This document shows positions 35,066 to 43,668 of a stretch of 64,000 bases of DNA, piece after piece; positions within the stretch are counted from its first letter, which is position 1, and each line of letters begins with the position of its first letter. Source of the stretch: Pisciglobus halotolerans (GTDB lineage Bacteria > Bacillota > Bacilli > Lactobacillales > Carnobacteriaceae). The notes under the pieces are model-generated. The model had not been told where the DNA came from, ran no database searches, and saw nothing but the letters and a program-made list of their open reading frames with translations. Location of the stretch: contig NZ_FOQE01000001.1 of NCBI RefSeq assembly GCF_900113675.1, positions 1-64,000 of the forward strand, read 5' to 3'. Made by a program: the position numbers and the translations under genes.

Positions 35066-35872
35066 TTAGTAATTATCTATAATATCGCCGATTGGATCAC
35101 CAGTATTTGAGCTTCCGCCGCTACCTGAACCGCCTTGTTTAGAAAGCGCTAGATAGATCAAAGCTAAAGCAATACCGATTGCACCCAAACCGATCAGTGT
35201 AATTTCTGAAACAGTCGCCAATACGAAACCAATCGCAAAGAATGGCCATACTTCTTTTGTAGCCATCATGTTGATAACCATTGCATAACCAACAGCTACA
35301 ACCATTCCACCACCGATTGCTAAACCATCTGTTAGCCAGTCTGGCATAGATTCAAGTAATCCTCTAACCGGACCTTCACCAATAGCTAAAATCAATGCAG
35401 CAGGAATAGCAATTCGGATCCCTTGCATACAGATGGCAATGATATGCCACATTTCAACTTTTCTGAAGTTTCCTTCTTTTGCTGCAGCATCCATAAAGTG
35501 CACAAAAGCTGTTGCAACTGTACGAACAATAATTGTTAATAATAACCCAGCAACAGCAAGCGGAACAGCGATCGCAATAGCTGAAGATACCCCAGCTCTG
35601 CCTTGTCCCCCAAGAACTAAAATAATTGCAGATGCAACAGATGCCAACGCAGCATCAGGCGCTACAGCGGCACCAATGTTTGCCCAACCTAGTGCAATCA
35701 TTTGAAGTGTACCGCCTAAAATAAGGCAAGGTAATAGATTTCCTGTAACTAAGCCGATTAACGTACATGCGATAACAGGTTGGTGAAAATGGAATTGGTC
35801 TAAAATACCTTCCATACCAGCCATGAACGCTACGACAATGACCAATATCACTTGAATAAAATTCAAATCCAT
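35066..35872 (-). CDS. mptC: PTS mannose-family EIIC
   Basis: This integral membrane subunit of the mannose-class PTS has about eight hydrophobic segments in 268 residues. The N-terminus contains IQVILVIVVAFMAGMEGILDQFHFHQP and TGNLLPCLILGGTLQMIALGWANIGAAVAPDAALA, which are EIIC-Man signatures. GQGRAGVSSAIAIAVPLAVAG follows. The C-terminal end is Gly/Ser-rich (KQGGSGSGGSSNTGDPIGD) and probably flexible in the cytoplasm. It lies between EIIAB and EIID in one transcription unit. Confidence 0.95.
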   Translation of the reverse strand: MDLNFIQVILVIVVAFMAGMEGILDQFHFHQPVIACTLIGLVTGNLLPCLILGGTLQMIALGWANIGAAVAPDAALASVASAIILVLGGQGRAGVSSAIAIAVPLAVAGLLLTIIVRTVATAFVHFMDAAAKEGNFRKVEMWHIIAICMQGIRIAIPAALILAIGEGPVRGLLESMPDWLTDGLAIGGGMVVAVGYAMVINMMATKEVWPFFAIGFVLATVSEITLIGLGAIGIALALIYLALSKQGGSGSGGSSNTGDPIGDIIDNY

Positions 35873-35906
35873 AATGATTAATCCTCCGTTTCCTACTGAT
35901 AATAAA

Positions 35907-36875
35907 TTACTTTTGTTTGTTTAGCTCGTTTTGAGCTCTCTTAAGAATTTCGTTCATATTGCCTCTAGAATCGCTTGGAACTTTCCGTACGTCGAATTTC
36001 ACGCCATTTTCTTCCAATTTTCTAAATGTATCAATGTCGTTTTGGTCAAATGCCAATACTTTATTCGGTTGAACTTTCCCAGTTGAGTGAGACATAGAAC
36101 CAACGTTGACAGTGTCCAATGGAACGCCGCCTTCAACTACTCTAAGGACATCTTGTGGGTTTTCAAAAAGAAGCAATGCGCGTTGACCGCCAAAGTGTTG
36201 ATCATCTTTTGAAAGCTTGATCATTTGCTCAACAGGAACAACGTGTGCTTTAGTACCTGAAGGAGCAGCTTGTTGGATCAATTTCTTACGAAGTTCATCT
36301 TTTGCTACTGCATCTGAAACAACAATGATCCGAGTTGGTTGTGTTGTTTTGGTCCATGACGTTGCAACTTGTCCATGCAACAAACGAGAGTCGATACGTG
36401 CCAATACATATTGGAACTTCCCAGGAGCGCCGCCTTTTGGTACTGACTGAGCAGGAGCAGCTGCAGTTTTAGGTTCCAGCTCTTCAGGTTTTACTTTCAC
36501 GCCTTCTTTAGCTGTTTCAATAATATGTGCTGCGATTTCTTGCGCAGATTCCATTGAAAAACGTGAAGCATATGCTTCAATCACCATCGGCAAATTCATG
36601 CCAGCTACGATCGCCCATGTATCTTTGTGTTCCTCAAACAAACTATTTGCTTGGTTAAATGGTGTTCCTCCCCATAGATCAACCAAGAATAATACTTGAT
36701 CTGGATTATCAAAAGTCGAAACCGCTTCTTGCATTTTCGCTTTTATATCATCCGGACCTTCTGAAGGCATTAATGTAACAGCTTTTACATTTTCTTGTTC
36801 ACCAAAGATCATTGATCCTGATTGTAAGATGCCTTCAGCAAACTCACCATGACTTGCTAGGATAATTCCTACCAT
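35907..36875 (-). CDS. mptAB: PTS mannose-family EIIAB fusion
   Basis: This cytoplasmic phosphotransfer protein of the mannose PTS has an EIIA domain (about residues 1-130), with phospho-His9 in ILASHGEFAEG and the pattern FLVDLWGGTPFNQA. A linker rich in Ala and Pro (TAAAPAQSVPKGGAPG) follows. The EIIB domain (about 160-322) has the phospho-His in RIDSRLLHGQVATSW. The same domain order is seen in mannose PTS of other Lactobacillales. AGGAGG precedes the ATG. In bacteria with this system, EIIAB also controls the sigma-54 activator by phosphorylation; the activator gene lies just upstream. Confidence 0.95.
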   Translation of the reverse strand: MVGIILASHGEFAEGILQSGSMIFGEQENVKAVTLMPSEGPDDIKAKMQEAVSTFDNPDQVLFLVDLWGGTPFNQANSLFEEHKDTWAIVAGMNLPMVIEAYASRFSMESAQEIAAHIIETAKEGVKVKPEELEPKTAAAPAQSVPKGGAPGKFQYVLARIDSRLLHGQVATSWTKTTQPTRIIVVSDAVAKDELRKKLIQQAAPSGTKAHVVPVEQMIKLSKDDQHFGGQRALLLFENPQDVLRVVEGGVPLDTVNVGSMSHSTGKVQPNKVLAFDQNDIDTFRKLEENGVKFDVRKVPSDSRGNMNEILKRAQNELNKQK

Positions 36876-36972
36876 TTGTATACCTCCTATTTACAATGTG
36901 CATTTTTTGATAGTGGTCGCAAAAAAATAAATAATCAATAAATGCTGTTTAGCGACCCTTATCTTAACCCAA

Positions 36973-37470
36973 CTAACAAAACTTTTCTTTTTCCAGCAGC
37001 TCCATCAAGTAGACTTTCCGATTAGCGGGAACCTTGCGAATCTCGATCTCAATTCCTTGATCAGCCAAATACGCGAATGCTCGAACGTCTTCTTCATCTA
37101 AAGAAATAAAATTGGTCACCATATGTTTACCTTCAGTAAACCGCATTCCGCCTATATTGATGGACCGAAGTGAAACATCTCCATTCACAAGCGCTTCCAC
37201 TTCTTGCGGGTTAGTAAACAATAACATGACTTTTTCATTTTTTAATAGATCAGAGTGATAAATGTCGATCATTTGATGAACACTGATCACATTTGATTTA
37301 ATACCTGGCGGGGCAGCTTCTTTTAAAAGAAACTTCCTTAATTGGTCTTTCGCGACTTCATCACTGACGACTAAAATTCGACTGATTCCCGTCTCTTTAG
37401 ACCAAGCCGTCGCCACTTGACCGTGAATCAAACGATCATCGATCCGAGCTAAACGAATATCCATTCCCAC
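36973..37470 (-). CDS. Stand-alone PTS mannose-family EIIB
   Basis: This is a separate EIIB protein of 165 residues, with the phospho-His in RIDDRLIHGQVATAWS near residue 16, VVSDEVAKDQLRK, and IRKVPANRKVYL near the end. It duplicates the EIIB half of the fusion protein encoded next. It is the first gene after the sigma-54 promoter. The start is a GTG with AAGGAGG eight bases upstream; an ATG two codons later is too far from it. E. faecalis has the same arrangement. Its role may be to transfer phosphate to, or signal through, the PTS-regulated activator; that is inference. Confidence 0.9.
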   Translation of the reverse strand: MGMDIRLARIDDRLIHGQVATAWSKETGISRILVVSDEVAKDQLRKFLLKEAAPPGIKSNVISVHQMIDIYHSDLLKNEKVMLLFTNPQEVEALVNGDVSLRSINIGGMRFTEGKHMVTNFISLDEEDVRAFAYLADQGIEIEIRKVPANRKVYLMELLEKEKFC

Positions 37471-37598
37471 TTTGGAGACCTCCTTGCATCACAACTGCTG
37501 ACGTTCAGAATTTTTCCATCTGCTTCATAAAACTTCACAGACAAAAAAGTTTCTGAATATTTTCCTCTACACCTCCTTGAGTACCCCTCAATACTAAT

Positions 37599-37616
37599 AA
37601 GCAAGAAACATGCCAA
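37599..37616 (-). promoter_or_regulatory. Sigma-54 promoter of the mannose PTS operon
   Basis: On the minus strand TTGGCATGTTTCTTGCTT matches the -24/-12 consensus TTGGCACG-N4-TTGCW with GG and GC spaced correctly. It lies about 130 bp before the first PTS gene and downstream of the activator gene, as in E. faecalis and Listeria mpt loci. Confidence 0.88.
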
Positions 37617-37658
37617 AATAACACCAATACACTACTGGTGGTTGTAGGCTTTTTAGCG

Positions 37659-37704
37659 ATACACAAAAAGATACACTCAAAAAATAGTGTATCTTTTTGT
37701 GTAT
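37659..37704. promoter_or_regulatory. Perfect 19-bp inverted repeat, candidate activator site or terminator
   Basis: ATACACAAAAAGATACACT (37659-37677) and AGTGTATCTTTTTGTGTAT (37686-37704) are exact reverse complements around an 8-base loop. The dyad begins 43 bp upstream of the sigma-54 promoter and 10 bp after the activator gene's stop. It could be the upstream activating site, the activator gene's terminator, or both. No U run follows on the minus strand, which favours a binding site. Confidence 0.75.
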
Positions 37705-37713
37705 TGTATTGCT

Positions 37714-40554
37714 TTACTGTATTACTTTCTCTAATTGGTTGCGAATCAATTGGAGGATGTAAAATTGTTCAGAGAGAGGAGTTGTTAATTTTAGTTGATT
37801 TTGAAGATGGTCTAATCTTTTTAATAAGGGTGGGTAGATAGGATCTTGTTTCAGTTGCTGAATAGCTGTTTCTTCGACTGTCAGCGGTTCTCCTAGAAGG
37901 AGACGTTCAATCATTCCTGCCATATGCATAACTAAGTTGATCTGGAAAGTATAATGATTTGTTGAAATTGACAGCTCTTCAACCAATGCTTCTGAAAATC
38001 TCCATAATGGATGGATCAGTTTTTGAGCATTGATAAAAGTAAAACTATCCTCTATATAATCTATACAGATTTTCTTCGCTTGAACTTCATCTAGTTTAAC
38101 ATCCTCTATGTCATTTAGATCGTTTTCTAAATGCAATTGATCAAGCAGTTGATCTACATCTTGATCAATAAACTTTTCAAGCGGAATAAAAGGTACATGA
38201 ATTTTCGGATCAACGATTCCTGTTGCGGCAATCACTGTAAATTCTTTTTGGACTTCTTTCAGTTTCCCCTTTAGATCTGCAACCGATAAAGTGATCACTG
38301 TAAGAGTCTGATCATGTCTTTTAGACAATGCTTGTTCAATGATCTCCTTAATACGCTGAGCAGTTCCTTCTCCAGATGCACAGATAGCAAGAATAGCTTG
38401 CTGTTCCCTACTAGAGGCTTCACTTGAATGTTGGGCAACTTCTGCATAACCTCTAAACTTCTTCAACGACTCATAAAGGTTGTCCAAGTCAGTTCCTAGA
38501 ACAGAAGCTTTACGAACCGTTTCTAAAACCACAGGTGTCGTAACCATTTCCACCGTTCTCACAGGAATACCTGTATTTTTCTCGATTTGTTCATTAAAAG
38601 TTGCTAGAGAACCCATATCCACTAATAAAAGAACACCGTTTCCTTCGTCCATTTCTTTCACAGCACGTTCAATCCGTTCTTGTGCTGTTCTAGGATGCAT
38701 ATCAAGCGGCATGTCAACAGATGCGATTTTATCAACGTCCAATAGCTGTTTGACTACTTGAACCATGCTGCTGGCCGTACTATTTCCATGAGCTGCAACG
38801 ACCACGCCGATTTTACCTGTTGAATGACTCGCTTTTAATGAAACCAATAATACAGTCAGGTAGTCATCTTCACTTTCTGGAATCTCAACTTGGAATTGTG
38901 TTTCGATAAACTGTCGAATCTTTTGAGCGACATGTAGTTCTTTTGGAAAATCAGCTGCCATCTCGCGAATATTGTCATTCGTGTGCCGCTCTTCTCCAAT
39001 GTAGATTTTCTTTAAGAATGAACTAACATGCAAGCTCATTGCATACACAAAATTTTGCTGAAAGTCTTCTTGCGTTTCTTTCCTGACCATTTCATAAATT
39101 TGATTGGTGACATCAATGATTTTTTGATCCACAAACTCAGCCAATTTGTTTTCAGCAGTAAAAGAAAATCCATGATCTTTATAAAATGATTTTAAGTGGA
39201 TATTGATATCTGTAGTGATAAAGTGGTTGATCGCTTCTTGGTCTAATCCATCTGCTTTTAACATCGCTGCTTTATCCCCAATAATATCGTAAAGGTTATA
39301 AGGCAATTCATACGAATCTGATTGGATATCCAAAACAGATTCATTGGGCGACACTGTCATTTTCGGCTGCAATATTTTGGAAAGTTCTGCCAGTCCATCG
39401 CGATCGCTGACCAGTTGAATCAGTCCAGAACGAATGCCTTCTGTTAAATCATTTACAGTGATCATAATTTCATCCTGTTGCATATGATTCAAAAAGCCGC
39501 GTGCACAAACCAATTGGATGTTTGATTTTAATTGGCCGATGTTCCCATAAGTTACACTGCCGATCAACGCTTTCACTACATCTTCAGTCAATGATATCCT
39601 TCTTTGGATTTGATTGGCTTCATGCGCAACCATCACCTTGACCAAATCAATCTTTTCCGATGCAGGTCGCAAAGAAAAAGGCGGCAACTGGATATTAATC
39701 GGGATTCTTCGTACAAAAGTATCCAATAAACTTGAATTTGGATCCTCTGTCGTTGCACCTATGATCCTCACATTCGCCTGATGATTTTTTACGGTCTCCC
39801 CTAAGCGACTATAAGTGCCATGATCCATAAAATAAAAAATCATTTCTTGACCTTCTGGTGGTAAGCGATGGATCTCATCTAAGAAAAGCATCCCCCCATC
39901 TGCTTGATCTATGATGCCGCTCTTATCGCTGTCAGCTCCCGTAAAGGCTCCCTTGATATAGCCAAATAGATGACTCATCAACAGCTCAGGATTATTGGCA
40001 TAGTCAGCGCAATTAAAGACGATCAATTCTTTGTCAGGTAAGACAACTTGATGGTATTTGGCAAATTGAAACATCGCATGCGCGAAATAGGTTTTCCCTG
40101 AGCCGGTCGGTCCAGTAATGAGACAATTCAGCCCTCTTGGCGGATATAGGATCGCCGCCTTAGCTTGCTCAACGGCATTCTTCATGCTTCCGGCCGCCCC
40201 TATGATCCTTGAAAATAGATCTTCTCCAGTGATCACAGGTCCTGATGGCAAGGTTTTGACTATCGGTACCGGTCTTTTTCGCGGTTCTTCTTTATAGCTA
40301 GGGACATACTTCGATAAAGGCTCATGGCGAAATATTTTAATATCGACATATTTAACAGGACGACCATCGATTTTGGCCAGTTTCCCTTCTTTGACCAGTA
40401 AATTGAGGTCTTTACTGCTATTGCTTCGTTGGATATCTAGTTCTTCTGCCACTTCACGTGTGGTCACACCTTCACCCCACTGCACAGCCTCCTCTGTTAA
40501 ACGACTTGTTTTTTCTATAACATAGGCATAAATCCGATCAATTCGCTTGGTCAA
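37714..40554 (-). CDS. mptR: LevR/ManR-type sigma-54 activator with PTS regulation domains
   Basis: This large activator (946 residues) opens sigma-54 promoters using ATP. Domains in order: a winged helix-turn-helix (about 1-70, TTREVAEELDIQRSNSSKDLNLL); an AAA+ domain (about 110-340) with Walker A GPTGSGKT, the sigma-54-contact loop GAFTGA, Walker B GGMLFLDEIHRL and an arginine finger region TFVRRIPI; a first PRD (about 450-560); a mannose-class EIIA-like domain with phospho-His in VVAAHGNSTASS; an EIIB-like stretch with Cys in ICASGEGTAQRI; and a C-terminal PRD with LVMHMAGMIERLL. PTS phosphorylation of these sites tunes activity in this family. The target is the adjacent mannose PTS operon. 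Confidence 0.93.
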   Translation of the reverse strand: MTKRIDRIYAYVIEKTSRLTEEAVQWGEGVTTREVAEELDIQRSNSSKDLNLLVKEGKLAKIDGRPVKYVDIKIFRHEPLSKYVPSYKEEPRKRPVPIVKTLPSGPVITGEDLFSRIIGAAGSMKNAVEQAKAAILYPPRGLNCLITGPTGSGKTYFAHAMFQFAKYHQVVLPDKELIVFNCADYANNPELLMSHLFGYIKGAFTGADSDKSGIIDQADGGMLFLDEIHRLPPEGQEMIFYFMDHGTYSRLGETVKNHQANVRIIGATTEDPNSSLLDTFVRRIPINIQLPPFSLRPASEKIDLVKVMVAHEANQIQRRISLTEDVVKALIGSVTYGNIGQLKSNIQLVCARGFLNHMQQDEIMITVNDLTEGIRSGLIQLVSDRDGLAELSKILQPKMTVSPNESVLDIQSDSYELPYNLYDIIGDKAAMLKADGLDQEAINHFITTDINIHLKSFYKDHGFSFTAENKLAEFVDQKIIDVTNQIYEMVRKETQEDFQQNFVYAMSLHVSSFLKKIYIGEERHTNDNIREMAADFPKELHVAQKIRQFIETQFQVEIPESEDDYLTVLLVSLKASHSTGKIGVVVAAHGNSTASSMVQVVKQLLDVDKIASVDMPLDMHPRTAQERIERAVKEMDEGNGVLLLVDMGSLATFNEQIEKNTGIPVRTVEMVTTPVVLETVRKASVLGTDLDNLYESLKKFRGYAEVAQHSSEASSREQQAILAICASGEGTAQRIKEIIEQALSKRHDQTLTVITLSVADLKGKLKEVQKEFTVIAATGIVDPKIHVPFIPLEKFIDQDVDQLLDQLHLENDLNDIEDVKLDEVQAKKICIDYIEDSFTFINAQKLIHPLWRFSEALVEELSISTNHYTFQINLVMHMAGMIERLLLGEPLTVEETAIQQLKQDPIYPPLLKRLDHLQNQLKLTTPLSEQFYILQLIRNQLEKVIQ

Positions 40555-40806
40555 TGTTGCTGCTCCTCTCTAAAAACTTCTACCATTTTTTTACACGTTA
40601 TCTAAACCGTTTGCTTACCTTAAGTTTACCATTTTTTTCAATCATATTCTTATTTAATCTTATTTTTTAAGCCTTAATCTTACTTTCTTTGTTCACAGTT
40701 GTCAATCCTCTTCAGCTTATCGATTCCATCATTAGTTGCCTTTTCTCTCTTATGCTATGCTAAACATAAAGCGATTCTTTTAATGAAGACAAGTTGGAGA
40801 GGATAG

Positions 40807-41100
40807 ATGATGAAAAATAATTGGTTTCGTTGGAGTTTACAAACGCTGGCTTTCTTTTTCGGGATAGCACTTGGCATTTTAAGGCCGATCGCTACACAAC
40901 AAATATTGTCATTTGTCGGTATCATAGTGGGTTTAGGTTACTTTTTCTTTTCGCACAGAGACCAAACGGCATCTGAAAATGCACAAAAAAGAAATCAGAA
41001 AGAACCGTTCGAGTGGTTCCTCCTGATCCAAATGCTGCTCGCCTTTATTGTGGGCGGTGCTGTCGGCAGTACACTTATTTATTTTAGGCCTTACCTTTGA
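40807..41100 (+). CDS. Small three-helix membrane protein, hypothetical
   Basis: I do not recognise this family. The 97-residue protein has hydrophobic segments at about residues 11-25 (LQTLAFFFGIALGIL), 32-48 (ILSFVGIIVGLGYFFFS) and 71-92 (LLIQMLLAFIVGGAVGSTLIYF). A polar stretch with NAQKRNQKEP lies between the second and third. GGAGAGG precedes the start; two ATG codons in tandem (40807 and 40810) are both possible. It converges on the HAD phosphatase gene and is otherwise isolated. Confidence 0.75.
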   Translation: MMKNNWFRWSLQTLAFFFGIALGILRPIATQQILSFVGIIVGLGYFFFSHRDQTASENAQKRNQKEPFEWFLLIQMLLAFIVGGAVGSTLIYFRPYL

Positions 41101-41148
41101 GCGCTTCTGATCGAAGTTACGATTCTTATAGCGCAACAATAAGCTTGC

Positions 41149-41958
41149 TTATTCTATTCCGTCGCTTTCAAAGTAAGATTCGATCACTTCCAGCACACCT
41201 TCTTCATTATTTGAAGAAGCGACTAAAGGAACGGTTTCGCGGATCTCTAACGGCGCATTCGCCATAGCAAAACCGTACTTAACATGCTGCAGCATTTCTA
41301 AATCGTTGTATCCATCACCGAAAGCCATGATTTGGTTTGCTTCGATTCCCAATTGATCAGCCAGCAATTGAATACCTCTGGCTTTGTGCGTACCTTTATG
41401 GATCAAGTCGATGCTGCCATGTCCACTAGAAACAGGTACGATTTCTTTTGGTAATTCTTTTTCCAATTTTTCTAGTAATACATCGGTTTCCAAGTCTGGG
41501 CAACTTAAGGCAAATTTCAAAATCGTATCTTCTACTTCGTCAAAGCTGCTGACTTGTGTCAATTGATGATAATACTTTTTAATGACTTGCACAAACGCTT
41601 CATCTACTTCGTTTAAAATGTAGGCACTTTTCTTTCCACATACGATCACGCTGATTTGCGGTAAGACTTTTAGCGTCTCAAGCATTTCTGCTACGCTTTC
41701 TTTGTCAATGCTTTCCACAAAAAGTGTTTCACCTTCTTTGACGACGTATGCGCCATTTTCTGCAACAAAATTGATCTTGCTTGCTATTTTCGGGAAAAAT
41801 GATTTTAATTGTGCATACTGATTCCCACTTGCTACAGTAAAATGGATTTTCTTTTTTTCCATGACCTGAAATAACTCTCTAAACCGTTCTTCATTATACA
41901 TCATCTGATCGTCCAAAAAGGTGCCATCCATATCAACTGCAATCATTTTTATTGACAT
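41149..41958 (-). CDS. Cof-type HAD-IIB sugar phosphatase
   Basis: This cytoplasmic phosphatase belongs to the HAD superfamily Cof subgroup. The nucleophile motif is DMDGTFLDD at residues 9-17, and the Ser/Thr motif lies in TVASGNQYAQ. The Lys is probably in GIQLLADQLGI context (HKGTHKARGIQ), and the acidic motif reads MAFGDGYNDLEML near residue 214, followed by GFAMANAPLEI. The length of 269 residues is normal. Cof proteins act on sugar phosphates or cofactors such as FMN or PLP intermediates; the substrate cannot be read from sequence. Confidence 0.9.
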   Translation of the reverse strand: MSIKMIAVDMDGTFLDDQMMYNEERFRELFQVMEKKKIHFTVASGNQYAQLKSFFPKIASKINFVAENGAYVVKEGETLFVESIDKESVAEMLETLKVLPQISVIVCGKKSAYILNEVDEAFVQVIKKYYHQLTQVSSFDEVEDTILKFALSCPDLETDVLLEKLEKELPKEIVPVSSGHGSIDLIHKGTHKARGIQLLADQLGIEANQIMAFGDGYNDLEMLQHVKYGFAMANAPLEIRETVPLVASSNNEEGVLEVIESYFESDGIE

Positions 41959-42090
41959 GTGTTAAATACTCCTTACTTTTTTTCTCTTTCTATCCTAACA
42001 TAACTCAAATAAGAGCAGAAGTGAAAATATTCAGACTTTTTAACGTTTAGCGACTAACGACGAACAGGACTATAACTTTTTTCTGTTAAC

Positions 42091-42121
42091 AAAAAGAACA
42101 GGAATCAGCTTCCTGCTCTTT
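42091..42121 (-). terminator. Terminator of the LysM/3D gene
   Basis: On the minus strand AAAGAGCAGGAA pairs with TTCCTGTTCTTT, followed by TTGTTAAC. Confidence 0.8.
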
Positions 42122-42203
42122 CATGTTGCTATTTTACTGCTTTAATACAGTCAATTTCTATTTTAAATCAATTTCTCAGTGCATCTTATGATGGTTCATA
42201 AGA

Positions 42204-43094
42204 TTAATCTAAGATTTGAATATCCATTGTACGTCTGCCGAATGCATAACAATCGTCTATGCTAGTCATATGAATGTCGATACGTTTTCCTTTGATCGCA
42301 CCGCCTGTATCTCCAGCAATGTATGTGCCATATCCAGGAACATAAACTTTAGAACCTAATGGAATCACACTTGGGTCGACAGCAATGACGCGAGGATTTT
42401 CATTCAAGTTGATCCCAGTCGCAGTTGTGTCACTTAAGCCAGGTTCGTTTGTTGAGTAAGCTGTAGCTTCAACAGTAACCCAGTTGCCAGATTTTTCCTC
42501 GCTTGATGCTGATTCGTTAGCAGTTTTTTCTTTACTTGAATCTTTTGCTTCAGCTTTCGTTTCTTGTTTCTTCGTTTCTGTTTTCTTTTCTTCTGTATTC
42601 TTTGTTTCTTTTACTTCAGATTCGGCTGCTTCAGCTTTATCTTTGCTCTTAGATTGTTTAGATTCTTTTGATTGGATTTTTTCTTGTGTTTCTTTAGGCG
42701 TTTCAACTTCTTTTACTTTTTCGTCACTAACATCATAGCTCTTCACTTCTTTATTGTTGTCAACGGTAACGATATGGTTATCCCCTGACAGGTAAATAGA
42801 ATTGCCTGCATAAATCACATTCGCATTGTTGATGTTATTGATCTCTGTCAACTTATTTACTGAAAGATCTGTTGCTGATGCAATAGCTGACAATGTATCT
42901 CCCCATTGGAATGTGTACTTAGAACCGTCACTGTTGTTTTCAATATCTGATTTGATCTCTGAAGTTGAACGAGCTGACCAATTGCTTGAATCATACTCGG
43001 CCGCAAAAGTATCTGTTGGGTTAGCGACTGAGAACAAACCGGCTAAAGCGAACGTCGTACCTGCAGTGATGATTTTAGTCTTTATGTTTCTCAT
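42204..43094 (-). CDS. Secreted LysM and 3D-domain cell-wall protein
   Basis: This is a secreted wall-acting protein. A signal peptide of about 32 residues ends near DTFAAEYD. One LysM domain (about residues 57-104) reads YTFQWGDTLSAIASATDLSVNKLTEINNI and binds peptidoglycan. A long charged linker of Lys, Glu, Thr and Ser repeats follows (about 120-200). The C-terminal 3D domain contains VEATAYSTNEPGLSDTTATG, VIAVDPSVIPLGSKVYVPGYG, AGDTGGAIKGKRIDIHM, with the three conserved Asp residues. 3D domains are lytic-transglycosylase-like or stationary-phase factors. The gene is monocistronic, with a structured leader that may control it. Confidence 0.9.
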   Translation of the reverse strand: MRNIKTKIITAGTTFALAGLFSVANPTDTFAAEYDSSNWSARSTSEIKSDIENNSDGSKYTFQWGDTLSAIASATDLSVNKLTEINNINNANVIYAGNSIYLSGDNHIVTVDNNKEVKSYDVSDEKVKEVETPKETQEKIQSKESKQSKSKDKAEAAESEVKETKNTEEKKTETKKQETKAEAKDSSKEKTANESASSEEKSGNWVTVEATAYSTNEPGLSDTTATGINLNENPRVIAVDPSVIPLGSKVYVPGYGTYIAGDTGGAIKGKRIDIHMTSIDDCYAFGRRTMDIQILD

Positions 43095-43127
43095 GTTTTC
43101 TCCCTTTCTTTAATGCATATCGCATTT

Positions 43128-43208
43128 GCAAAGATGAGCCGGAAATTTCCAGTTTGCTGATTCGCCGAATGACGCATGCAGTTTGTTTTAACTGGAGACT
43201 ATCTTTGC
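43128..43208 (-). promoter_or_regulatory. Structured 5' leader of the LysM/3D gene
   Basis: On the minus strand GCAAAGAT (43208-43201) pairs with ATCTTTGC (43135-43128), an 8-bp closing stem. CCAGTT (43195-43190) pairs with AACTGG (43154-43149) as a second nested stem. Between them are two copies of CAAACTG and the small hairpin ATTC-GGC-GAAT. The structure sits about 34 bp before the ATG. It does not match a leader I can name with confidence. LysM genes in other Firmicutes are often behind c-di-AMP riboswitches, but that consensus is not seen. Confidence 0.5.
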
Positions 43209-43581
43209 CACTTGAGATATCCTAACACGATTTTTGACTAAAATGGGAGAAACAACAGCTTTGTTATGTTTCTTTATTCGTTCTGTATTATTCGGGAAGG
43301 TATTTTACAAAAGGAATACAGTGTCATGGAAATTGTAAAATCTTACATGCTTCCGTCATAATTGTCACACACGTCATAAACCACTTTTTCTTACCTTCAT
43401 CTCTACTGAGTAAAGGCTTATGTAGTGATTCCCGCTTTTCTCTTCTTTTACTTTCATCTTTTACGTTAGGAGCAGAATGGGAAATGAGCAGGATAAAAAC
43501 GATAGACTCCTTAAATTCCCTTGGCTTTCCAACAGGAGTCCCATCAGCCGGAGGAAATGTCTTTACCCACGTTAGAAAATG
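43209..43581. other. Gene-free stretch between oppF and the LysM gene
   Basis: No convincing gene is seen. It should hold the promoter of the LysM/3D gene. A GACTCC/GGAGTC dyad (about 43506-43542) and a TTTACGTTAGGAG motif (about 43459) are the only notable features. Confidence 0.4.
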
Positions 43582-43618
43582 AAAAAAAAGAAGCTGGAAT
43601 AAGTTTCCAACTTCTTTT
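43582..43618 (-). terminator. Terminator of oppBCDF
   Basis: On the minus strand AAGAAGTTGGAA pairs with TTCCAGCTTCTT, followed by a T run. Confidence 0.85.
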
Positions 43619-43668
43619 GAAGTAAATCTTTTTATCTTAAATGCTTATCTTATTGGACGTCGTGCACT

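Noticed and set aside
43128-43208. c-di-AMP (ydaO) riboswitch
   Set aside because: The gene context would suit it, but the conserved core bases of that riboswitch could not be found.
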